Below, piece after piece: positions 56,150-64,000 of a stretch of DNA of 64,000 nucleotides; position 1 is the stretch's first letter, and each line of letters starts with the position of its first letter. The notes beneath the pieces were generated by a model. That model did not search any database, was not told the origin of the DNA, and was given only the letters and a program-made list of their open reading frames with translations. Source of the DNA: DATMRS01 sp035566015 (lineage in GTDB: Bacteria; Pseudomonadota; Alphaproteobacteria; Sphingomonadales; Sphingomonadaceae); NCBI GenBank assembly GCA_035566015.1, contig DATMRS010000020.1:124001-188000 (forward strand), in the 5' to 3' direction. Made by a program: the position numbers and the translations under genes.

Positions 56150-57290
56150 CGCCGAACCGCCCCGTTTCAAACAGACCAGCCGGATCGAAGGCGCGCCGCA
56201 CGCGCCTCTCCAGCGCCGCCACGCCCGCCGGTCGCGGATGGAGCGCCGGCACCGCCGCGCGCAACGCCGCGTCGCCGCGCACCAGCATCGCGTGCCCTCC
56301 CGCCGCTTCCGCCGCCTGCCGGAGCAGCGCGGCGTCGCCGTCGAAGCGTAACCAGAGTAGGCCGCCCGCCCAGTCCATCATCCAGTGGGCGCTTGCAAGA
56401 GAAGGTGTTTCGAGGAAGGCGGCGCTCGATCGCGGCGGTAACGAAACGCGCCAGAGCGGCCCGTTCCCACCCAACGGCGCCAGCGTGCGAAGATCGCGCC
56501 AGAAAGCCTCGGCTTCGACCGATGCTGCGAGTTCGAGCCGGCAGGTTTCGGCCAGCAATCGTTCCAGCAAGGCGCCGCGCGCCGTCACCGAAGGGCCGAA
56601 CCCTTCAAGGCGCAGCGCCGTCACCGCTTCACCCGGCACATGCGCGGCGGCGGCGATGCCCGCCTGCGATCCCATCGCGCGCGCCATCAGCGCCACCGCG
56701 TCGGCCACGCCAAGGCCGCGCACCAGCCATGTCGCCGTCTCGCGCGGGGCAGGCAGCACCTTGAGCGTCACCTCGGTCAGCGCCGCAAGCCGGCCCCAGC
56801 TTCCCGTCATCAGCTTGGGCAGGTCATAGCCCGTCACATTCTTGACGACCTTCGCGCCGGCGACGAACGCCTCTCCCCGGCCGGACACGGCGCGGAGCCC
56901 CAGCAGATGATCGCGCGCGGCGCCCGCGCTGATCCGCCGCGAACCCGAAACCCCCGCCGCGACGATGCCGCCGATCGTCGCCGCGCCCGCCGCCTCGCCG
57001 AAGATCGGGCCATGATCGAACGGATCGAAGGCCAGCCTCTGCCCCTCACTGGCGAGCAGCGCCTCTATCTCGGCGAGCGGCGTCCCGGCGCGCGCGGTGA
57101 GCACCAGTTCGGGCGGGTCATAATCGACGATCCCGGCAAAGCCGCGCATGTCGAGGATATCAGCGTCCGAAGGCGCGCCGATCCCCGCCTTGCTTCCCCC
57201 GCCCCGGATCGAAAGCGCGCGCCCATCGGCCGCCGCGCCGGCGATCGCGTCGGCCAGTTCGGCGACGCTGGTGGGGGTGATCGATGCCAT
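56139..57290 (-). CDS. glcE: Glycolate oxidase FAD-binding subunit (GlcE-like)
   Basis: A 383-aa flavoprotein subunit. FAD-binding-4 pattern: LSIRGGGSKAGIGAPSDADILDMRGFAGIVDYDPPELVLTARAGTPLAEIEALLA and TIGGIVAAGVSGSRRISAGAARDHLLGLRAVSGRGE. It lacks the catalytic C-terminal part of GlcD, as expected of GlcE. Overlaps glcD by one base and glcF by 11 bp. Confidence 0.92.
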   Translation of the reverse strand: MASITPTSVAELADAIAGAAADGRALSIRGGGSKAGIGAPSDADILDMRGFAGIVDYDPPELVLTARAGTPLAEIEALLASEGQRLAFDPFDHGPIFGEAAGAATIGGIVAAGVSGSRRISAGAARDHLLGLRAVSGRGEAFVAGAKVVKNVTGYDLPKLMTGSWGRLAALTEVTLKVLPAPRETATWLVRGLGVADAVALMARAMGSQAGIAAAAHVPGEAVTALRLEGFGPSVTARGALLERLLAETCRLELAASVEAEAFWRDLRTLAPLGGNGPLWRVSLPPRSSAAFLETPSLASAHWMMDWAGGLLWLRFDGDAALLRQAAEAAGGHAMLVRGDAALRAAVPALHPRPAGVAALERRVRRAFDPAGLFETGRFGDAD

Positions 57291-58783
57291 CAGAAGCGTG
57301 GCAGATCGGGAAAGGGCAACGCGCCGCCATGGACGTGCATCCGCCCGAGTTCGGCGCAGCGGTGCAGCGTCGGGAACATCTTGCCGGGATTGAGCAGCAG
57401 ATCGGCATCGAACGCGCATTTCAGCCGTTGCTGATGCGCGAGATCGACGTCGCTGAACATCGCGGGCATCAGGTCGCGTTTCTCCACGCCCACGCCATGC
57501 TCGCCGGTCAGCACGCCGCCCACCTCGACGCACAGGCGCAATATGTCCGCCCCGAACGCCTCCGCCCGTTCGAGCTGGCCGGGTTCGTTCGCGTCATAGA
57601 GGATCAGGGGGTGGAGATTGCCGTCACCCGCGTGGAAGACATTGGCGACGCCCAGCCCATATTGCTCCGACAATTGCTCCATCCGCCGCAGCACGTCGGG
57701 CAGGCGGCGGCGCGGGATCGTGCCGTCCATGCAATAATAATCGGGCGCCAGCCGGCCGACGGCGGGAAAGGCCGCCTTGCGCCCCGCCCAGAAGGCCAGC
57801 CGCTCGGCCTCGTCCCGCGACGTGCGGCAGGAGACGGCGCCGTTGGCGAGCGCGATCCGCTCGACCTCCCCGATCAGGTGATCGCATTCGGCCGCGACGC
57901 CATCCAGCTCGACGATCAGCAGCGCGCCGACGTCGAGGGGATAGCCGACCTTCACGAACGCCTCGGCGGCATGGATGGCGGGCCTATCCATCATCTCCAT
58001 GCCCGCCGGGATGATGCCCTGCCCGATCACGTCGGCGACGCATTGCCCCCCGCGTTCGGCATCGGGAAAGCCGATCAGCAGCGCGCGCGCCGCCTCGGGC
58101 GCGGGCAGGATGCGCACCGTCACCTCGGTGACGACGCCGAGCAGCCCTTCCGAGCCGACGACCACCCCCAGCAGGTCGAGCCCCGCCGGATCGAGTGTCC
58201 GCCCGCCGAGCCGCACCACCTCGCCGTCCATCAGCACCAGTTCGATGCCCAGCACATTATTGGTGGTCAGCCCATATTTCAGGCAATGGACCCCGCCCGA
58301 ATTTTCCGCGACATTGCCGCCGATCGAGCAGGCGATCTGGCTCGACGGGTCAGGCGCGTAATAGAAGCCGCGATCCGCCACCGCGCGCGTCACCGCGAGG
58401 TTCGTCACCCCCGGCTGAACGACGGCGAGGCGGTCTTCATAATCCACCTCCAGCACGCGATTGAACCGCGCCATGCCGAGCAGCACGCCATCCGCCAGCG
58501 GCAGCGCGCCGCCCGACAGCGATGTGCCCGATCCGCGCGGCACCACCTTCACCCCATTGGCGTGGCACCAGCGCAGGATCGCCGAAACCTGCGCCGTCGT
58601 CTCGGGCAGCACCGCCACCATCGGCGGCTGGCGATAGGCGGTGAGCCCGTCCGATTCGTAAACGCTGAGCGCCTCGGGATCGTCGATCACCCCCTCGCCG
58701 GGCACGATCGCGCGCAACGCCGCCACGATCCCGGCGCGCCGCGCGAGAACGGCCTGATCCGGATCGGGCATGCGAAGCGACAT
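57290..58783 (-). CDS. glcD: Glycolate oxidase catalytic subunit (GlcD-like)
   Basis: A 497-aa FAD enzyme. The FAD-binding region reads VPRGSGTSLSGGALPLADGVLLGMARFNRVLEVDYEDRLAVVQPGVTNLAV and YYAPDPSSQIACSIGGNVAENSGGVHCLKYG. The C-terminal FAD-oxidase part has VFHAGDGNLHPLILYD and GEHGVG. It oxidises a 2-hydroxy acid to a 2-keto acid. Begins 8 bp after the GMC gene stop; part of the five-gene operon GMC-glcD-glcE-glcF-gst. Confidence 0.93.
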   Translation of the reverse strand: MSLRMPDPDQAVLARRAGIVAALRAIVPGEGVIDDPEALSVYESDGLTAYRQPPMVAVLPETTAQVSAILRWCHANGVKVVPRGSGTSLSGGALPLADGVLLGMARFNRVLEVDYEDRLAVVQPGVTNLAVTRAVADRGFYYAPDPSSQIACSIGGNVAENSGGVHCLKYGLTTNNVLGIELVLMDGEVVRLGGRTLDPAGLDLLGVVVGSEGLLGVVTEVTVRILPAPEAARALLIGFPDAERGGQCVADVIGQGIIPAGMEMMDRPAIHAAEAFVKVGYPLDVGALLIVELDGVAAECDHLIGEVERIALANGAVSCRTSRDEAERLAFWAGRKAAFPAVGRLAPDYYCMDGTIPRRRLPDVLRRMEQLSEQYGLGVANVFHAGDGNLHPLILYDANEPGQLERAEAFGADILRLCVEVGGVLTGEHGVGVEKRDLMPAMFSDVDLAHQQRLKCAFDADLLLNPGKMFPTLHRCAELGRMHVHGGALPFPDLPRF

Positions 58784-58791
58784 GGCGGCCG

Positions 58792-60420
58792 TCAGTCCGG
58801 CAAGTCGGCGGGCGGGAGCGACCGGCCGCGAATGAGGTCGGCCGCCTTCTCGCCCACCATGATCGAGGGGGCGTTGGTGTTGCCGCCCGGCACCGTCGGC
58901 ATGATCGAGGCATCGCAGACGCGCAGCCCCGCGATGCCGCGCACGCGCAGGTGCGGATCGACGACCGAGTGCGAGCCGACGCCCATCGCGCAGGTGCCCA
59001 CCGAATGGTGCGTGACGATCAGCATGTTGCGCAGATAGGCCTCGATCTCCTCGTCGGTGGCGACCGACGGACCCGGCGTCACCTCGCGCGCGATCAGGCC
59101 GGCGAGCGGCTCGGTCGCGTAGAGTTCGCGCACCAGCTTGACGCCGCGCACCAGCGTGTCGGCATCGCGCCTCGTCGACATCAGGTTGAGCGTGATCCTC
59201 GGCTTCTCGGCGGGATCGGCCGAGCGCAATTCCATCCACCCCCGGCTGTCGGGGCGGAGCAGGCAGACGACGGCGGTTACGCGATGCTCCTGCCGCTTGC
59301 CGATACCGGGAAACCACGGCTTCGCGTCGGCGCGCACCGGATTGAAATAGATCTGGAGATCGGGCTGTTCGAGCCCCGGCAGCGACCGTATCTCGGCATG
59401 CGCGCTGTTCGATTGCGAGGCGAGCACGCCCGTGCCGAACAGCCCCCAGCGGACGAGCGACACCGCCAGCTTGTCGAAACGGAGTTCGTTGAGGAGCGTG
59501 ATCGGCTCCTTCGTGTCGAATTCCAGCCAATAGCCGGCATGCTCGGAAAGATTGCGCCCGACACCCGGCAGGTCGAGCACCGGCTCGATCCCGACGTCGC
59601 GCAGATGATCGGCCGGCCCGATGCCCGAGAGCATCAGCAATTGCGGCGTATTGTAGACACCGCCGGCAAGGATCACCTCGCGCGCCGCCTCGACGCTGTG
59701 GCGCTGCCCGCCCTGCGCATATTCGACGCCTTTGGCGATGCGATCCTTCAGGATCAGCCGCGTGGCATGGGCGCCCGTCGCGATCGTCAGGTTCGGCCGC
59801 CCACGGATCGGATCGAGATAGGCGCGCGACGCGCTCGACCGGCGGCCGCGTGGCGTGGTGGTGGTGTCGCCGGGGCCGAAGCCTTCGTGGACACGGCCAT
59901 GATGATCGTCGACGGTCGGATAGCCGAGCCGGGCCGCCGCCTCCATCACCGGCTCGTGCAGCAGCTTGCGCGTGTCGATCCGCCCCACCTGCAACGGGCC
60001 GGAGCCGCCATGATAAGGCCCCTCGCCGCGCCAGTTGGTTTCCGCGCGCTTGAAATAGGGCAGCACGTCGGCATAGCCCCAGCCCTCGCAGCCCATCTGC
60101 CGCCAATGATCGTAATCGCCCGGATGGCCGCGCGAATAGAGCATGCCGTTGATGGTCGACGATCCGCCGAGCACCTTGCCGCGCGGCAGCAGGATACGGC
60201 GGCCGTTCAGATGCGGCTCGGGCTCGCTCTGATAGGCCCAGTCCGTCTCGGGATAGCGCCAGCTATGGAAGCCCAGCGCCAGCTTGTAAAAGAACTGGTT
60301 GTCGCGCCCGCCCGCTTCCAGCAGCAGGACGGAGACGTTCGGGTCCTCGGTCAGCCGGTTCGCGATCACGCAGCCGGCGGAGCCCGCGCCCACGATCACA
60401 TAGTCAAACCGCTTCGCCAC
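58792..60420 (-). CDS. GMC-family FAD alcohol oxidoreductase
   Basis: A 542-aa choline-dehydrogenase-like enzyme. FAD-binding DYVIVGAGSAGCVIANRLTED and LLLEAGG; GMC signatures GKVLGGSSTINGMLYSRGHPGDYDHW and GGVYNTPQLLMLSGIGP; catalytic His in THHSVGTCAMG; and the C-terminal VCDASIMPTVPGGNTNAPSIMVGEKAADLI. It oxidises a primary alcohol to an aldehyde, probably with a quinone as acceptor. GTG start with AAGGAAGGAA upstream. Sequence alone does not give the substrate; its coupling to glcDEF suggests stepwise oxidation of an alcohol or glycol. Confidence 0.9.
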   Translation of the reverse strand: MAKRFDYVIVGAGSAGCVIANRLTEDPNVSVLLLEAGGRDNQFFYKLALGFHSWRYPETDWAYQSEPEPHLNGRRILLPRGKVLGGSSTINGMLYSRGHPGDYDHWRQMGCEGWGYADVLPYFKRAETNWRGEGPYHGGSGPLQVGRIDTRKLLHEPVMEAAARLGYPTVDDHHGRVHEGFGPGDTTTTPRGRRSSASRAYLDPIRGRPNLTIATGAHATRLILKDRIAKGVEYAQGGQRHSVEAAREVILAGGVYNTPQLLMLSGIGPADHLRDVGIEPVLDLPGVGRNLSEHAGYWLEFDTKEPITLLNELRFDKLAVSLVRWGLFGTGVLASQSNSAHAEIRSLPGLEQPDLQIYFNPVRADAKPWFPGIGKRQEHRVTAVVCLLRPDSRGWMELRSADPAEKPRITLNLMSTRRDADTLVRGVKLVRELYATEPLAGLIAREVTPGPSVATDEEIEAYLRNMLIVTHHSVGTCAMGVGSHSVVDPHLRVRGIAGLRVCDASIMPTVPGGNTNAPSIMVGEKAADLIRGRSLPPADLPD

Positions 60421-60459
60421 CCGCTGTTCCTTCCTTCATCGATCGGTGAAACCGCCGGC

Positions 60460-60939
60460 TCAGCCGACCAGATAATAACGGAAGATCGAATGATCGGGGT
60501 TGGATCGCCGCTCGCCCGCGCCGAGCAGCACCGAACGGCCCAGCCAGTCGTGCGGCCCTTCGGGTACCTTGAAGGTGGGCGTGAAGCGGAAATATTCGGG
60601 CTGCGGCGTCCCGTTCGAGATTTTCGCCTCGCCCGGCTTGGCCGACACCAGATAGCCGCGATTGCTGATATAGATTTTCGTGCCGTCGTCGGCCTCGATC
60701 AGATAATGCGAATTGACCTCGATCACCCCGTCGGGGCGCACCACCGCGAAATCGGCGCCGCTGTTCGGCACGACGCGGCCATTGAAACGCGGCCCGTAGA
60801 TGCGGCCCCCGATCGTCGGCGTATAGCCCTGGCGGTGTCCGCCCGGCAGCGGCCCGAAGATGCAGCGATCGGCGTTGAAATCGACATGCATGTCGAACAC
60901 ATGCTCCAGCGAAACCGCCAGCGGATCGTACATCTTCAT
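60460..60939 (-). CDS. DUF3237 family protein
   Basis: A 159-aa soluble protein with the family pattern YTPTIGGRIYGPRFNGRVVPNSGADFAVVRPDGVIEVNSHYLIEADDGTKIYISNRGYL and YFRFTPTFKVPEGPHDWLGRSVLLGAGERR. DUF3237 proteins are small beta-barrel folds found near catabolic oxidoreductases, of unknown function. First gene of the minus-strand set that continues to the GMC gene 39 bp downstream. Confidence 0.88.
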   Translation of the reverse strand: MKMYDPLAVSLEHVFDMHVDFNADRCIFGPLPGGHRQGYTPTIGGRIYGPRFNGRVVPNSGADFAVVRPDGVIEVNSHYLIEADDGTKIYISNRGYLVSAKPGEAKISNGTPQPEYFRFTPTFKVPEGPHDWLGRSVLLGAGERRSNPDHSIFRYYLVG

Positions 60940-61083
60940 CTCCTCTCATCGGCCCGGAACGCTTTAGGCGCCGGCCGTCCGCGATCAAATTGCAATTCGG
61001 CGCAGCCGCCATTATCCATGAATCCTCAAAAAAGTAAGTAGCGTCCCGGCCGATATTCTGGTGCCGGCCAGGGAGGGGAACCC
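60940..61083. promoter_or_regulatory. Divergent promoter region of DUF3237 and the MFS transporter
   Basis: 144 bp. Holds a 10-bp palindrome AATTGCAATT (60988-60997), a likely operator, and AT-rich stretches near 61021-61040 ahead of a GGGAGGGGA ribosome site for the MFS gene. The GTTGAY-N3-RTCAAC dyad of the neighbouring cluster is absent, so this operon is probably controlled separately. Confidence 0.4.
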
Positions 61084-62433
61084 ATGTCCGAGTTCAACGT
61101 CGAAGCCTTTATCGATCGGCAGCGCATCCGCGGGCCGCAGCTCCTGCTGCTGCTGGTCTGCATCCTCGTCTGCTTCATCGACGGCTTCGACATCTTCATG
61201 ATCGGCAAGATCGCGCCGGCCATCGCCGCGGGTTTCCACGAACCGGCGGAGGCGATGACCTTGCTCTTCCTCTGCCAGCAGATCGGGCTCGCGGTCGGCG
61301 CCTTCCTCGTCGCGCCGCTCGCCGATCGCTTCGGCCGCCGGACGATGCTGGTCGTCGCGATGGCGATCTTCGGCGTGCTCACGCTCGCCAGCGTCCTCGC
61401 GCAAACGCTGGTGCAGCTCTCGGTGATGCGCGGCATCGCCGGCATTTTCATGTCGGCGGGCCTGCCGATGGCGCTGGCCCTGCTCTCGGAAATGACGCCG
61501 CGCGCGCGCCGGTCGACCTTCCTCTCGATCGCGCTCGCCGGCTATGCCTCGGGCAGCGCGGCGAGCGGCGCGGTGGCGGCGTGGCTGATCGATATCTACG
61601 GCTGGCAGAGCGGCTTCTGGATCGGCGGCATCGTGCCGCTCGCCTGCATCCCGCTATTGTTGCTGTTCGTGCCCGAGTCGCTGAAATACCGCGCCGAGCG
61701 CAATCCCGCCGACCCGCGTATCGCCCGCATCGTCCGCCGGATCGATCCTTCGGTGGCACTGTCGGGCGACGAGATATTCGTCCTCGCCGATAGCGGCGCC
61801 AAGGCACAGAAAGCGCGGCTGCTCGACGTATTCCTCGACGGGCGGGCGTGGATGACGACGATCCTCTGGGCCTGCTGCCTGCTCAGCATGGCCAATATCG
61901 CGATGCTCGGCGCATGGCTGCCCACCTTCTTCCAGACGATGGCGGGCATCCCGATCCAGCGCTTCGCCATCGTCGCGATGATCGCTTATGGCGGCGGCCT
62001 CGTCGGTACGCTGAGCATCGGCTATCTGATGGACCGGGTGCGCGCGACGACGCTCATTCCGCTTTATTATATCGGCCTCGCCGGCGCGCTGCTCGCGATG
62101 GGCGCGGTGCCCTTCGACGCGCCCTTCTTCCTCGCCATCCTGATTTTCTGGAGCTTCGTGCAGACCGGCGGACAGGCGGGTCTCAACACCTTTATCACGC
62201 AGGTCTATCCACCGCGCATGCGCAGCACCGCGCTCGGCTGGGCGGGTGGCGCGGGGCGGATCGGCGGCGTCATCTCGCCCGTCTTCGGCGGCCTCGCGAT
62301 CGCGCAGCACCTCTCGCTGCAGGCGACGCTCGCCTTTGCCGCCGCGCCGCCGCTGATCGTGGCGATCCTCGTCTTCCTGCTCGGCCGCGTCGATATGGCG
62401 CGCAAGTCGCTGGTGCCCGCGACGGCGGCATAG
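61084..62433 (+). CDS. MFS transporter, aromatic acid:proton symporter (AAHS)-like
   Basis: A 449-aa inner-membrane protein with about 12 TM helices. TM1 contains the AAHS-type LVCILVCFIDGFDIFMIGKIAPAIA, and the loop after TM2 has GAFLVAPLADRFGRRTMLV (the G-x-x-x-D-x-x-G-R-R MFS motif). A second R-x-R motif follows TM4 (MTPRARRSTF). It may take up an aromatic or related acid. Followed 3 bp later by a SnoaL-like gene. Confidence 0.88.
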   Translation: MSEFNVEAFIDRQRIRGPQLLLLLVCILVCFIDGFDIFMIGKIAPAIAAGFHEPAEAMTLLFLCQQIGLAVGAFLVAPLADRFGRRTMLVVAMAIFGVLTLASVLAQTLVQLSVMRGIAGIFMSAGLPMALALLSEMTPRARRSTFLSIALAGYASGSAASGAVAAWLIDIYGWQSGFWIGGIVPLACIPLLLLFVPESLKYRAERNPADPRIARIVRRIDPSVALSGDEIFVLADSGAKAQKARLLDVFLDGRAWMTTILWACCLLSMANIAMLGAWLPTFFQTMAGIPIQRFAIVAMIAYGGGLVGTLSIGYLMDRVRATTLIPLYYIGLAGALLAMGAVPFDAPFFLAILIFWSFVQTGGQAGLNTFITQVYPPRMRSTALGWAGGAGRIGGVISPVFGGLAIAQHLSLQATLAFAAAPPLIVAILVFLLGRVDMARKSLVPATAA

Positions 62434-62436
62434 TCG

Positions 62437-62826
62437 ATGATCGCGGGCACCCGCCTTTGGTTCGAAGCCTATCTCGCCGCGTTCAATCGCGGCGACTTCG
62501 ATGCGTTCGGCGCTTATTATGCCGACGATATCCACTTCTTCGGGCGGGCGGCGCAATGCGTCGGGCGCGACAGCGTGCTCGATTTCTATCGCGGGGTGCG
62601 ACGTCGCCTCGAAGAGCGCGTCGATCTCCTCACCTTCGTCGGCTCGGCCGGGCATATCGCCGCCGAGATACGGACGACGCTGCGCGCCCAGGCGGACTGG
62701 CCCGATTTCCCGACCGGGCCGCTCCGCGCGGGCGAGCAGCGGCAAAGCATCAACTTCGTCTTCTACGATATAGGCGACGGCCGCTTCACGCGCATCCGAT
62801 CCGCCTTGTTCGCCCGGCCGGGATAG
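62437..62826 (+). CDS. SnoaL-like (NTF2-fold) protein
   Basis: A 129-aa soluble protein with the SnoaL pattern LWFEAYLAAFNRGDFDAFGAYYADDIHFFGRAAQCVGRDSVLDFYRGVRRRLEERVDLLTFVGSAGHIAAEI. Families of this fold include isomerases, dehydratases and hydroxylase partners. Co-transcribed with the MFS gene; ends convergent with the catalase gene, 6 bp apart. Confidence 0.8.
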   Translation: MIAGTRLWFEAYLAAFNRGDFDAFGAYYADDIHFFGRAAQCVGRDSVLDFYRGVRRRLEERVDLLTFVGSAGHIAAEIRTTLRAQADWPDFPTGPLRAGEQRQSINFVFYDIGDGRFTRIRSALFARPG

Positions 62827-62831
62827 GCCGC

Positions 62832-64000
62832 CTACCCCTCACCCATGCCTTCGGCGGGCAGCGGCGCGGCGCCGGCGCGGACCTTTTCCTCGATACGGCG
62901 GCCAACATCGGCGTCGACATTCTTCCAATAGTCGAACGCGCGGCTCAGCACCGGTTCGCGCACGCCGCCCAGCAGGCTGCCGGCTACCTGATCGACCAGC
63001 TTCGTGCGCTGCGCATCGTCGAACACCTTGCGCACCAGCGTGCCCGGTTGCGAGAAATCGTCGTCCTCGGCCCGCAGCGTATAGGCGGCGCGGACCATCG
63101 GGCCATCGGCCTCCCACCCGTCCGGCATCGGCCCCGTCTCGTCGGACCAGCTTCGCCCGCCGCTGTTCGTCGCATAGACGGGTGCGGCGCCGCTGTGATG
63201 ATAGGCCATCTGCCCGTCGAACATATAGGTGTTCACCGGCACCTTCGGCTGATTGACCGGAAGCTGGTGGAAATTGGCGCCGATGCGATTGCGCTGTGCA
63301 TCATTGTAGGCAAAGGCGCGGCCGAGCAGCATCTTGTCGGGCGACAGGCCGATGCCGGGCACAATATTGCCGGGCGAGAAGGCCGCCTGCTCGATCTCCG
63401 CGAAGAAATTCACCGGATTGCGGTTCAGCGTCATCGTGCCGACCTTGATTAACGGATAGTCGGCGTGCGGCCACGTCTTCGTCAGATCGAACGGATTGAT
63501 GCGATAGGTGATCGCCTCGGCATAGGGCATCACCTGCACCGACAGCGTCCAGCGCGGATGTTCGCCGCGCGCGATCGCGTCGAACAGGTCGCGGCGATGG
63601 AAATCGGCGTCCGCGCCCGCCATCAGCATGGCTTCCTCGTTGCTGAAGAATTCCATGCCCTGCTGGGTGTGGAAATGATATTTCACCCAGAATTTCTCGC
63701 CGGCGGCATTGATCCACATATAGGTGTGCGATCCATAGCCGTTCATGTGCCGCCAGGTGCGCGGCAACCCGCGCTCGCCCATCACATAAGTCACCTGATG
63801 CGCGGACTCGGGATTGTTGGTCCAGAAATCCCACTGCATGTGATTGTCGCGCAATCCCGAGTCGGGCAGCCTTTTCTGGCTGCGGATGAAGTGCGGGAAC
63901 TTCATCGGGTCGCGCACGAAAAAGACCGGCGTGTTGTTGCCGACCAGATCGTAATTGCCCTCGTCGGTATAGAATTTCAGGCTGAACCCGCGCACGTCGC
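62832..64000 (-). CDS. Heme catalase (N-terminal part outside window)
   Basis: About 389 residues of a typical clade-3-size catalase; the N-terminus with the catalytic His is beyond the right edge (frame still open at 64000). Present: DVRGFSLKFYTDEGNYDLVGNNTPVFF, MGSHTYMWIN-like GYGSHTYMWIN, HFHTQQGMEFF, and the proximal heme Tyr in GRAFAYNDAQRNRIGANFHQLPVNQPK. It breaks down hydrogen peroxide; oxidases in the neighbouring operon could be a source, or it may be a general stress gene. Confidence 0.94.
   Translation of the reverse strand, partial: DVRGFSLKFYTDEGNYDLVGNNTPVFFVRDPMKFPHFIRSQKRLPDSGLRDNHMQWDFWTNNPESAHQVTYVMGERGLPRTWRHMNGYGSHTYMWINAAGEKFWVKYHFHTQQGMEFFSNEEAMLMAGADADFHRRDLFDAIARGEHPRWTLSVQVMPYAEAITYRINPFDLTKTWPHADYPLIKVGTMTLNRNPVNFFAEIEQAAFSPGNIVPGIGLSPDKMLLGRAFAYNDAQRNRIGANFHQLPVNQPKVPVNTYMFDGQMAYHHSGAAPVYATNSGGRSWSDETGPMPDGWEADGPMVRAAYTLRAEDDDFSQPGTLVRKVFDDAQRTKLVDQVAGSLLGGVREPVLSRAFDYWKNVDADVGRRIEEKVRAGAAPLPAEGMGEG

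Noticed and set aside
60955..60980. GGAAC before the DUF3237/MFS region as an EcfG promoter
   Set aside because: The partner reads CGTC at a 15-bp spacing rather than CGTT at 16-17, so it does not match.
1..64000. CRISPR arrays, tRNA or rRNA genes, integrases, transposases, attachment sites
   Set aside because: None could be recognised. The repeats that were found are short operators, promoter motifs and hairpins, and gene style is even across the window apart from the spot in the che2 receptor.

Overview
The window is GC-rich DNA from an alphaproteobacterium, most likely a sphingomonad. The signs are a rhizobial-type chemotaxis operon, FlaF, two TonB-dependent receptors, a sigma-EcfG-like promoter, and many DUF/YceI/SnoaL-type genes typical of that group. 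I could run no searches, so family names come from motifs read by eye. No integrase, transposase, tRNA, rRNA or CRISPR array was seen.

Region 1 (about 1-21 kb) is motility. A chemoreceptor (running off the left edge), a FixL/FixJ-like pair and flaF lie on the minus strand. They are followed by a long plus-strand operon with mostly overlapping genes: motA, a STAS (CheS-like) gene, cheY, cheA, cheW, cheR, cheB, a second cheY, cheD, a small CheT-like gene, motB, a FliL-like gene and a PilZ gene. Then come fliN-fliO-fliP (minus), divergent from flgC-fliE-fliQ-fliR-flhB, and flgI with a rod-binding FlgJ-like gene and a FlgN-like chaperone. An EAL phosphodiesterase gene and a tandem-HTH regulator follow on the minus strand.

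Region 2 (23.6-32.8 kb) is a second complete chemotaxis system: STAS-cheY-cheA-cheW-mcp-cheW, a strong hairpin, then cheR-cheB. A convergent gene encodes a soluble receptor-like protein with CheZ-like features. Neither system has cheC, cheX or classical cheZ, but each has one D-x3-Q protein that could be its CheY phosphatase.

Region 3 (32.9-38.8 kb, minus) is a nonulosonic (sialic-like) acid cluster: two CMP-sugar cytidylyltransferases, a methyltransferase, a NeuB-type synthase fused to a GPS-motif domain, an inositol-monophosphatase-family enzyme and an unrecognised transferase-like protein. Its position beside motility genes and a motility-type promoter motif suggest flagellin or surface glycosylation.

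Region 4 (38.9-43.1 kb) is a three-gene operon: a TonB receptor, a YfiR-like periplasmic protein and a hybrid histidine kinase with a CHASE8-like sensor. It is preceded by a sigma-EcfG-type promoter.

Region 5 (43.1-64 kb) looks catabolic or envelope-related: SnoaL-like and DUF8021-like proteins, a large TonB receptor, duplicated secreted and membrane proteins, cytochrome b561, two YceI proteins, a GST, GlcDEF-like oxidase subunits, a GMC oxidoreductase, DUF3237, an AAHS-type MFS transporter and a catalase (running off the right edge). In its middle is a tandem MarR regulator. The intergenic regions around it share a 15-bp palindrome, GTTGAY-N3-RTCAAC, which in three cases overlaps a -35 box with identical promoter geometry. 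I read this as a local, previously undescribed regulon.
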